A program made the translations under genes and the position numbers. From the NCBI RefSeq assembly GCF_024139115.2, contig NC_085141.1, positions 30,705,242 through 30,769,241 of the forward strand: a stretch of 64,000 bases of DNA. The letters are read 5' to 3'. Shown one piece after another: positions 55,744 to 64,000 of the stretch (position 1 is its first letter; every line of letters begins with the position of its first letter). The stretch comes from Armigeres subalbatus (taxonomy: Eukaryota; Arthropoda; Insecta; Diptera; Culicidae). The notes under the pieces were generated by a model that saw only the letters and a program-made list of their open reading frames with translations, did not search any database and was not told the origin of the DNA.

Positions 55744-55974
55744 ATCATCAGTGTTTGCTTTCTCTTTCTTTTTTTTCCATGGTCATGACTTTTTTCCAAG
55801 GTCAGGAATGAAAAAAAAACATGGCGTGTTTGAACTTTTACTTGGAACAATCTTTTGCAGTTTACACTGTGAATCCAGCATGAATTTCAGTTACTTATCT
55901 GCGTTTTTACGGCGGCTTTGTTTCTGCTTCTATAACAATAATATCCACAAAAATAATGCGAAAAAATGCGTAAT

Positions 55975-55988
55975 CCCTCTCGTCGCCA
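55975..55988 (-). promoter_or_regulatory. Primer-binding site
   Basis: Three bases after the 5' LTR the minus strand reads TGGCGACGAGAGGG. The first ten bases match, from memory, the complement of the 3' end of a metazoan tRNA-Ser, the primer used by mag-type elements. Confidence 0.65.
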
Positions 55989-55991
55989 ATA

Positions 55992-56122
55992 TGTGGTGAT
56001 CAATGATAACGACCGACGGTCACGCGATGTAGAGTAAGACTGACTAAGACACGAAGCTTGCTAATCGGACTAATAAACAATCACTCACACTAATGACGTA
56101 CGTAGGTACGAAGGGTATCACA
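55992..56122 (-). repeat. 5' LTR
   Basis: 131 bp, identical to the 3' LTR. It would carry the element's promoter. No TATA box is obvious on the minus strand. Confidence 0.97.
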
Positions 56123-56127
56123 CCGAC

Positions 56128-56317
56128 CAATCAATCACGGATTGAGGAGATCAAAATAAACAAGTCCCACTGATTTAGGAATACTAAAACATAGGCGTTT
56201 CTGGAACAACATTGGAAAATATCATATGAGTTTTAGTGCACGAGGGTTACAAATAAACAGGGTTCGAGTGAGGATCGTGGTGCTGAAAAAGAAAGGATGT
56301 GAAATTCAAAAGACAAA
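56128..56317. other. Short spacer
   Basis: No feature recognised. Confidence 0.4.
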
Positions 56318-56319
56318 TA

Positions 56320-57618
56320 GAGTAGAGTGGGGCAAGAGTATGCACTTAGTTTTCAATCGATCATGTGGCCCTTATGAAGCAAGCTTCTGCACATCAAATC
56401 TGTGTCGATGATTCATATACTTTTCCTTTATGCTACCCAGTGGAAAAAATATTGAAATTATTGAGATTCGTTTTAGTAGAACCCTTATTGCAAGACAAGT
56501 GAAAAACGCACTCTTACCCCACCGGTGGGGTAAAAGTGCTCATCGGGTGGGGTAAGAGTACGCATTTATCCAATCATGTGCTTTAAGTATATATTAACAC
56601 AAATAAGAGTTAATAACATGTAATTGATGTTTAATGAGCATATATTAGGGAATGTTTAAAGATTACGTAACTCTTAAAGGGGGAGGGGGTCCTAAAAATG
56701 TGCACTTTCATACGAAAACCTTTGTTTTTATATACAAAAACTACAGAGGTAAAAATATATATCAGGTTTCGCGTGGCATTTTCCTTAAAGAAAGTCCACC
56801 AATCACGTAACGTAAAATTTGGCTATTTCATCACCCCTCCTCCCTATTTTACACTATTTGTATGAATCCTCTAAAATTTATATGGATCGTCACACATCTC
56901 ACAACCCCGCCCAGCTAAACGTTGCGTAATTTATGAATGTTTCTTTTGATTAAATGAAACTATCATTTAGATGAAATTGTGTTTTCGTACTATGTTTAGG
57001 TTTACAACAAGTCCTAATACAATTTCATTATTTCGTTTCAGTGCTTTGTTCATTAAGCCCTTTCTAACACCGAATTACTTCAACTTATCCTAAAAACTTG
57101 TGATAATTTCAAATTCTGTCTCTTTTTTCTTAGTTGTGGATCTTTACGCTTTGGAAGAAGTCTTATTTCGGCCGGAGATACGGGTTTGACATCATAACTT
57201 GAAGATTCATATGCGTACTCTTGCCCCACCGGTTCCTGCGTACTTTTACCCCACAGTCCCAAAAATTATTCAAGTAATGGTTTTGACTTCTTGGAAAACC
57301 AGCTGGATTGGTGTTCTGTACAATAAAGTACTCTATACAATAGGTTATCGAAATGGTATAATGTTCACCTGATTGAACGTATATATGGTAATGAAATACT
57401 AGTTGCGGAAATCCAATTATTTTTAGCAAAATGACCAAAAAGTTATCTAACTCCATATCTCCCTTGTTGTTTATTCAAATCATTTACAATTACACATGAA
57501 AATAGTTGGTCAGAATACCTACCAAACTGATGCAGTGCTGCTAGTTTATCTTTTTTTATTACTACAAAAAATCGAGAACGTACTCTTACCCCACGCGCAC
57601 TCTTGCCCCAATCTAATC
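56320..57618. mobile_element. Mariner-type non-autonomous element, 1.3 kb
   Basis: GAGTAGAGTGGGGCAAGAGT at the left is inverted at the right (ACTCTTGCCCCAATCTAATC) with two mismatches. TA flanks both ends (56318-56319, 57619-57620). Internal copies of GGGGTAAGAGTACGC occur at ~56545 and, inverted, at ~57210, 57240 and 57570, giving a multi-tiered foldback. No transposase is present. A Harbinger-like MITE is nested at ~56650-56945. Confidence 0.75.
56650..56945. mobile_element. Harbinger-like MITE, nested
   Basis: GGGAATGTTTAAAGATTACG at the left is opposed by GTTGCGTAATTTATGAATGT at the right with several mismatches. G-rich and C-rich tracts (AGGGGGAGGGGG; CACCCCTCCTCCC) lie inside each end, the layout of the MITE at 26291. 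Borders are approximate. Confidence 0.55.
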
Positions 57619-57639
57619 TAACACAAATAAGACAAATAA

Positions 57640-58380
57640 GACTGGAGGAATATCCGGAAGATTTCCTGGAGAAATATCCGGATGAACTTCTGGAAGAATA
57701 TCCGAAGGAATTCTTGGACGAATTCCTGGAGGAATAACCGAAGGAATATTCGGTGGAATTCGGGAGAATTCCTGGAGGCATATCCGGAGGCTTTTCTGGA
57801 GGAATATCCATGGAGTTCCTAGATGAACATCCTTGGGCTTCCTGGAGGAATATCCGGAAGAATTCCTAGTCGAATAATCGGAGGAGTTCCTGGATTTCCG
57901 AAGGAATATCGATATGAATATTTAAAGGAACCCCTGGAGGAGCATCTGGAAGAATTCCTGGAGGAATAACCTGTGGAATTCCTGGAGTAACATCCGGAAG
58001 AATTCGTGGAGAAGAATTTCTGGAAGAATATCTCGAGAAATTGCTGGAGAAATATTTGGAAGAATTCCTGAAGGATATCCGGACGAATATCCAATGAAAT
58101 TTTTGTAGAAGTATTCTGGAGAATTCCTAGAGAACATCTGGAGGAATTCCTGGAGAAATATCCGGAGGAACTTCTGGAGAAATATCCGAAGGAGTTCTTG
58201 GCTGGAGGTATATCCGGAGAAATATTTGGAAGAATATTTGGAGGAATATCCAGTGGACTGGAGGAATATCCGGAGTATTTTCTGGTGGAATATCTGGAGG
58301 AGTTCCTGGGGAGATTATACAGAGGAATTCCTGAAAGAATATCCGGAAGTATTCCTGGACCGATAGTTGGAGAAATATCA
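57640..58380 (+). repeat. Degenerate 24-bp minisatellite array, locus 3
   Basis: Variant units (GGAGGAATATCCGGAAGAAT plus TCCT) of the array at 34978 and 43980, about 30 copies, much more diverged. The change of ACTTCC to ATATCC is shared by most units, so this locus expanded from its own founder. Open frames are repeat translation. Confidence 0.85.
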
Positions 58381-58715
58381 TAAAATATTCATGTGGTTCA
58401 TTTATTTTCTTTGTCATTTTTTTTTGGAAATATTCCTTGATGAATTTCAAAGAGATTGTCAGATGGGATAAGCGAAACTCCTTCCCAAATCCGAGTTATA
58501 GATATTTAGTTCGAAAATAGCGCTCAGACCTTAAATAGGGTCATATATCCTATTTTTACTTTGTCCAATACAATGATTCAAAACATTCTTCCAATCTCGT
58601 TAAGGAGTGGCTACTGTACAATGTCGAATCAACGCTCCCGCATCCTCCCCAATCTTCAGACATTGAGCCCATGAAAAATCTGTTAATTCGAAAAGAAAAT
58701 CTCGTGTAAATTCTA
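58381..58715. other. Spacer
   Basis: No supported feature. Confidence 0.4.
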
Positions 58716-58717
58716 TA

Positions 58718-59226
58718 CAGGGTCCGCAAATTGAACTGCTACTTAAGTGAGTAAAAATAATATGATACAAAATACGTATTGGGATTTAGTTCTACAAAAC
58801 GTCGTCGAACCGTGAGAACGTCGTTATTTTCATACCAGGGATTAGGTCTTACGACATGATTAGACGCCGGCTCAAAAAGTAAAGAAAACTCAAATAAGGG
58901 TTGATTTCGAGCTCAGAACGCCCAGCCAGTTCGCCGGACCGGAACCCTATGAATTGCATTGTCTGGTGTATGTTGTAGGCCGGTTAAGCTCAGGGACAAA
59001 AAAGATGAACTTTACCCGTACGCCTTCAAAAAGTGATATGTTTTCTTGTAAAATAGATCGGACTATGGGCTCAGAAGTTATGGCCAGTTATTTCCATACC
59101 AAAAGTGCGTAGAAATTACTCACTCAAAAAAAACGAGAAAGGCACCACCACCGCTAGGTGGATTAATCTGGTTTTTTTTTGTTATGTCTGTTAATTCTAA
59201 TTTAGCACTTCAATAGCCGGACCCTG
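58718..59226. mobile_element. Tc1/mariner-type MITE, 509 bp
   Basis: CAGGGTCCGCAAATTGAACT at the left is opposed by the complement of CACTTCAATAGCCGGACCCT at the right (~20 of 24 bp). TA flanks both ends (58716-58717, 59227-59228). The interior is non-coding. An AAGGCACCACCACCGCTAGGTGG motif near 59140 is a secondary hairpin. Confidence 0.7.
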
Positions 59227-59346
59227 TAGTATGTCCCGTAGAAATCCGAAAGTCTTTTTTTTCGTGGATATTCGATAATCGAATGCAGTTCATGTGAAAC
59301 TTCGAAAGAATGTTAATTTCCATGTAAATTTCAACGAATATTCACA

Positions 59347-59384
59347 GTCTGTCTGTGTGTCTGTCAGTCAGTCTGTCTGTCTGA
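59347..59384 (+). repeat. TCTG microsatellite
   Basis: GTCTGTCTG repeats followed by AATCACAG, the same junction as at 50563, so it belongs to a dispersed repeat. Confidence 0.75.
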
Positions 59385-59477
59385 ATCACAGAAAAATCTT
59401 TTTAGTTTTTGTTGGAAATTCTTTTGAATTTCCAGTTGCCCGAAATACATAAAATAAAGCTTAAACAAATTTACTTA

Positions 59478-60012
59478 GGGGAAGAGGCCCCAAAACGCCC
59501 CCCCGATGCAAAACGCCTTTTGTGGTTTCCCTCATATTTACCGTCATTAAGATGTCCGTAACAAAACTAGATCTAAAATTATGTAGGATAGGCGAAGAAA
59601 GTTTCAAAAAAGTGCATGGGAAGGTCGGAAAAACCGAAAATTTCCACATTTTGAAGAAACATCTAACATTTTGGCGAGGCAAAACATCCTAGTGGCAATA
59701 ACCTACAAAGTACTTGCGTCTCCACGGACTATCCATACTAGAATGCTGATTCGCCGACGCATGGTACTTTGCTGCCTAGGTGCTGCCAGCTAAAAGGCGT
59801 TTTGCCTCATGAGTTTTCCGACAACTGAATATCACCACTTTTATGAAATGTGAATATTATCAATATGATTGAGATTTTTGACAATTTTTGAATGGCATCA
59901 ACTAGCTATCTTGTTTAACTGATGCATAATGGAAAAATACCCATGAATAGCGTTACAAATAAGACAATAGAGCAATGTTTGCTTAGCTAGGGCTTATTGC
60001 CCCCCCTTCCCC
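59478..60012. mobile_element. Probable mariner-type MITE with GGGGAAG ends
   Basis: GGGGAAG at the left and CTTCCCC at the right are flanked by TA (59476-59477, 60013-60014). Inner inverted motifs AAAACGCCTTTTG and AAAGGCGTTTTGCC support a foldback structure. The terminal repeat is short. Confidence 0.5.
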
Positions 60013-60019
60013 TACCTCT

Positions 60020-60720
60020 CACACTTTGACCGCTTCTGGTTACGTTCGTTGAGAATCTGTTCTCATTCAGCAAGAAATCATTCAACGTGCCATCATTCCT
60101 GGCTGTGCGTCGATATGCGTCGCGACCGATACAGCCACACCCGCCGCCGCGCCGCGTATCAATGAGGATGTTAAACACCATTCAAAAGACCCTCTAATTG
60201 CGCCGTGTTGTGGCGACGTCGACGACGCTGCCAATACACGGTGGCGCACCACAAGCGAATAATGCGAGAGAAGGGAACTAACAAGGCGATATCCCGCGTG
60301 CAGTTCCAAAACAGAATCAGTCTATCGGTGACTGCGGCGGTGTCGAATCGTGCTTGCGTTTCGGTTGGTCCTGGTCGGCGATCGGGAGTGTGCCTTCGGT
60401 GCGGAAATTTTGGTTTCGTTGGATGCTTGTGGCTTTTCTGTTGGATCCACCTCCTCTCGAGATCCTGAGTTTCATTTTTTTTTTTCGGGAGGGTGGTGAA
60501 TCTGTTCCTTCTTTTTTTTTGCTCTCGGCATTTATGTAGATTAGGTAGATCGCATCGCAAGCCTGCTCGGATGCAGTGCGCCCTGTCAATTGTAGGCCAC
60601 CTTTGATCTGATTTCTTTTATCGCTTTGCTGATCCGTCGGAGATCAATCGATCGGTCTACGCAGCCGTGGTCGCGTCGTGGTAAGCTTAATGCCCCGTGC
60701 TCAGCCTGATGGAGCTCGAG
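60020..60720. other. GC-richer low-repeat DNA, possible promoter region
   Basis: The only long stretch without obvious transposon sequence. It is rich in CGACG and GATCGATC motifs and has T tracts at ~60475 and ~60510. Overlapping short frames have no recognised domain. It lies upstream of a splice-donor-bearing segment and could be promoter or 5' flanking DNA. Confidence 0.3.
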
Positions 60721-60734
60721 ATCGATCAATCAGA

Positions 60735-61289
60735 GTGATCAGTGTTTGTGGAGACTTGTTTCGAGTTTGTGTGCGATCGTAATAATCAATTTACATTTAT
60801 GAAATAGGTATCAACCAGTTTGCCCAGCTCTCCTATGATTGATTTTGCTCAAACGGCCCCGGTGCAGAGTTTCTCGGAGGGGTCTCCGCTGGTGTTGCTG
60901 CGTGGCGGTCAAGTCCCTTGCTAGTTGCGCCGTTGACCAACTTTTGGGTCGTTTGAAAGTGCGTCTTGAGAGCCTTGAGGGTTTCGAATTTACTTTCCTC
61001 GTAAGTTCGATCGCGGGATTGTGCGGCAAAGTGAAAGAAGAAAAAGAAAACTAAGAAGTGGTGCAGCACAGGCTACTTTAAATAAAGCACAACATCACGA
61101 TCTTTCTTCGAATTGAATACATTTGTGAACGTGAGTGACGAAACCCTTAAATACCTTTAATCGCTTTCAAAGTTCAACATCAAACGAAGAGTACAATACA
61201 AAGGTGTCGAAGTCACAATTTCTATTTGGCGATATCTCGCCGACACCCACAGATTCATCGTTTCGGGAGTTACCGCCGCTGAATCAACG
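60735..61289 (+). other. Candidate 5' untranslated exon of a host gene
   Basis: The stretch runs from an initiator-like GATCAGTGTTTG (~60736) to a strong donor, CAACG then GTAAGTGTTG, at 61289/61290. It contains several stops in all plus frames, so it would be untranslated. The CG and AC/GA-rich text (CAACATCAAACGAAGAG) looks like an insect 5' UTR. No partner exon is in the window. Transcription is inference. Confidence 0.3.
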
Positions 61290-61760
61290 GTAAGTGTTGA
61301 ATCGTCTGTTTATATTATTGATGGTGTCATACGACACACATATTTCATGTGTTTGAACCCGCTTGCACATACCCCGAGGGGACTTCCAACCATTCCTTCC
61401 TTCCTACCCGATCCGACAACCATGATGATACCTTGTTTACAAACCAATTGAGATATTCGATGGCGACGACCCTATGCCGTATCTTCGAGTGCTCGTAAGG
61501 AACGCCGATCGGTTCCAATCTATGGGTCGCGATCCGCGTAAATCTGCATAATGTGTGAATTCCTCCCGGGACAATCGTGGGGAGATCGAGAATCACTGCC
61601 CTATTTGCACACATACATACCTTTGTGCAGGCTCATTCATTCGCTTTGCCCTGTTTCACCGTGACGGCGGGAGCGCGGCCGAACACTGACTCCGTCGATG
61701 AACCAGAAAAGTGCGCTTTGCCTACTGCGACTGTGGCGAGCCGTAGTTAAACAACATGGG
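61290..61760. other. Low-repeat DNA after the donor
   Basis: GC-moderate, non-repetitive, no supported coding frame. If the upstream exon is real this is the start of its first intron. Confidence 0.3.
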
Positions 61761-61799
61761 CGTAAATTAGGGGAAGGTTGATCCTGAGACGGGCTGTTG

Positions 61800-61980
61800 C
61801 AGAGGATGCAGTGTGTTTATTAGTGTGGTCCAAAAAAAAAACTGATTCTGCGGTTATTGTCATTTGATTCTGTCTCATGTTCTTAGTGTTCACCGAGAAT
61901 TTAAACTGATTTGGATAAAAACATAACCGAGCACAAGTCGTTTTTAGTTTGTGTGGCAATTAGTAAAAAGAAATTATTGT
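61800..61980. mobile_element. Partial copy of the 46185 foldback MITE
   Basis: TTTGATTCTGTCTCATGTTC, then TTAGTGTTCACC and TGATTTGGATAAAAACATAA, match the right arm at ~46800-46880 read in complement. Only one arm is present. Confidence 0.65.
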
Positions 61981-62245
61981 TTTGGCGATTTTGGCAACAA
62001 TCTAGTAGCCATCGGTCAAGTAATTACAGTGCGTGTGTTATTCGTCGCGAACAGAAGACAAAATATCTAGGGTAAAATACCCAATAGTGGAGTAACTAAG
62101 CACGTTCCACCACTATTTGTTGCTTCACATCAAGTCTATACTTCATTTCACTTACCTCAAGAGTGCATAAGAAAGATCATTAAATATATTTCAACCAAAA
62201 AGTGTTGTCATTACAGCTCCAATAGTTGCCTAGTTTTTTTTATTC

Positions 62246-62303
62246 GTGTTCCTACAGTTGCGAATCCCATTGTTTTATATGGGACTCGCAACTATGGGAA
62301 CAC
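62246..62303. repeat. 58-bp hairpin
   Basis: GTGTTCCTACAGTTGCGAAT plus CCCAT is opposed by ATGGGACTCGCAACTATGGG plus AACAC, 25-bp arms with about three mismatches around an 8-bp loop. Further CCGCAACTAT copies follow at ~62306 and ~62486. It is probably a miniature transposon. Confidence 0.7.
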
Positions 62304-64000
62304 TACCGCAACTATTGGTGCAAAGCCGAGTAAAAGATAATGTATTTTAGTGATACTTTACCGATTTTGAGGGAAATAAAACCTGTTTTCTTTTATTTCG
62401 TCTTTTGACATGTCAATGAATTGATGGATTACATGGGTTGCTACGTTTGATACGTTAATAATAGATAAATTAAAAACAACACTACCGCAACTATAGGGAC
62501 ACCCACGACTATCGGATTTTTTACTATCGGAAAATCGGAGGATCATGCGCTTGTATAGCGCCTTGCTCCGTTCGTATTATAATCAATCTTACATAGTATC
62601 CAGTAGTCATCGGGCAAGTAAATACATAGTGCTGTGCTCTACTCGTCCGCGCGATCCTCCACAGTTTGGATATGTCACCGGGTCATGTCATTTTTTTGAC
62701 GTAGGACTTACGTCTTTCTTTATTTACTATACTGGGAGTCATTTGGATTTTTAGAAATCGAGAGCATTACGCTGAAAGGGAAGGTTTCGAACGTAACTAG
62801 CGTCTTTATCTTTCTATGGATTTCTATGATTTATATATCAATCGACTAGGACACTCTCCAGCAATTTGGCAATTTCATTGAAACTTAAGATTTTTAACGA
62901 TAAGCTATTGAAAATTTTAATTCTTGTCAAGGCCAACAAAAATTTCATATATAATCAATCTCGTGCATTCCTAACACGGACATCAGAATGCATTGCTACG
63001 TGCCTTCGGGTCAACCACAAGATTTTATTTATGTATAAAAGAAGCTGTGCCTCCAGTGTGCGAGTCATTTCAATTTGTGACAGCAGCGCGTACTGACGTG
63101 TTTTTTACTCGCGCATTTTTTTCTCATTCGTTTGCTGTGCACAGCATGCAGTCGCCAGTGGGAGAGCTGCCGGTGGGACTGCTAATATCCATGAAAGAAG
63201 ATGACACATTTTTTGTCATTCTATGCTTGATGATGGTCGGATTCAGTGGTGTCTTTTGCGATCGGTGCAATCGCCCATCGCATCGCTCGGAGCTCACGGC
63301 TAAAGGCCGATGATGGCAGATGTTGAGTTGTGGTTAGTGTTATGGTTCCAGTTGAAAATCGAATTTTGAAGTTCTGATTCCCCAGCAAAAAATTGAACTA
63401 CACTGATGAAAATTGAATAAAAATAATTACTTCCATTCATTCGCAGAAGACATTGGCATTTAAAAAAAAATCATAATCAGCAATGGTCTTGATATTTATT
63501 TGATATTAGAAAATTTCGCTGTATGTATTTACTTGTAATGCTTTAAAAAAAGCCCGCAAAAAATAATTTCCAGAAGAATGTTTAAATAAACATTATTTTA
63601 TACTTAGGTTTTCTTTTTCAGAAAAATTGCATCATTAAACTTGACTTAGACTCGGAGTTTGAAGCAACAACATTAAATAATTTTTCGTCGTATTAGCAGA
63701 ACCTCCTCTATTTCAGTAATGTTAGCAATAAGAAGCAAAGAAATTGGTGTTATATTTCTTTATTTGGCGATTAGATGAATATATGTTCAATAAGATGTAA
63801 AACGGGACAGTTCCCATAAAATAGCACATTTTCCTCAAGTCTGAAAATTTTAATAATAGAATTTTAAAACTTTAAATAGTATAGAAATCTATAAATGCCC
63901 TACATTTGCTAGAGTATATAAAGGCTGAATAGTAAGAAACAAAGTTTTACTTATAGAAGATATTAGCATTTTACTGGAGTGTTGTATGGGTGAATTTATT
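62304..64000. other. AT-rich spacer to window end
   Basis: No supported gene. 62590-62640 (CAGTAGTCATCGGGCAAGTA) repeats text at 61991-62035, so part is a dispersed repeat. The plus frame 62993-63313 (106 residues) ends in a Cys-rich tail (GVFCDRCNRPSHR) but matches no family I recognise and is probably accidental. Confidence 0.35.

Larger units (their letters stand above)
50944..56122 (-). mobile_element. Full-length Ty3/gypsy element, mag type
   Basis: A 5,179-bp LTR retrotransposon on the minus strand. Direct 131-bp LTRs (50944-51074, 55992-56122) are identical over their whole length. CCGAC duplicates the target (50939-50943, 56123-56127). A primer-binding site follows the 5' LTR and a polypurine tract precedes the 3' LTR. 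Gag with two zinc knuckles, protease, RT, RNase H and integrase occur in order; no env is present. Order and motifs fit the mag lineage. Several 1-2-bp frame breaks disable this copy as read. Identical LTRs mean a very recent insertion. Confidence 0.95.

Noticed and set aside
50944..56122. An envelope gene that would make the element an errantivirus
   Set aside because: Integrase is followed directly by the polypurine tract and LTR; no transmembrane or env-like frame exists.
62993..63313. Small Cys-containing protein of 106 residues
   Set aside because: The FCDRC tail is too short to be a zinc-finger call, no family was recognised, and the surrounding DNA is AT-rich spacer.

Overview
This is non-coding, transposon-dense nuclear DNA of an insect, most likely a culicine mosquito of the Aedes type. 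The evidence is tRNA-derived SINEs resembling the mosquito Feilai family, RTE-group LINEs whose proteins look like those common in Aedes, Ty3/gypsy and TG...CA LTR elements, and dense small inverted-repeat elements (MITEs). The organism call is inference. No complete host protein-coding gene could be supported. Almost every long open frame is retrotransposon protein or an artefact of tandem repeats.

Layout. (1) 1-1025: minus-strand LINE fragment, a PHD-finger ORF1 abutting a piece of ORF2 endonuclease. (2) About 1040-11844: one degenerate Ty3/gypsy pol gene on the plus strand, split by three nested insertions with clear target-site duplications (TSDs): a 3.8-kb insert (2828-6602, 8-bp TSD), a hAT-type MITE (7371-7764, 8-bp TSD) and a 3.45-kb RTE-group LINE (7942-11393, 14-bp TSD). 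(3) 11845-13653: MITEs and an interrupted SINE. (4) 13654-24121: a 10.5-kb TTAA-flanked foldback element. Its two arms each carry a unique end plus an array of a ~152-bp satellite in opposite orientations. A SINE and a second RTE-group LINE have inserted in it. (5) 24122-34097: AT-rich spacer with several MITEs, a 2-kb LTR-like element and SINEs. (6) 34098-38770: a second, diverged foldback element of the same design, with a 24-bp minisatellite at its centre and a 1-kb solo LTR in one arm. It is fused at about 38770 to another array of the first satellite family (to 40735). (7) 40736-50943: spacer, a second copy of the 24-bp minisatellite, Tc1-like transposase remnants, a long palindrome with a Penelope-like motif, and a ~150-bp tandem array. 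(8) 50944-56122: a structurally complete minus-strand Ty3/gypsy element of mag type with identical 131-bp LTRs, a 5-bp TSD, a primer-binding site, a polypurine tract and a probable 61-bp intron inside reverse transcriptase. (9) 56123-60012: three mariner-type elements and a third minisatellite array. (10) About 60020-61750: GC-richer, low-repeat DNA ending in a strong splice donor, perhaps a 5' untranslated exon of a host gene. (11) 61750-64000: MITE fragments and AT-rich spacer.

The genes do not form a host pathway. The LTR and LINE elements carry the enzymes for copy-and-paste transposition, and the MITEs and SINEs depend on enzymes encoded elsewhere. The most noteworthy signals are the TTAA-flanked satellite foldback elements, the intron in the RT domain of a very young LTR element, and the 24-bp minisatellite found at three loci.
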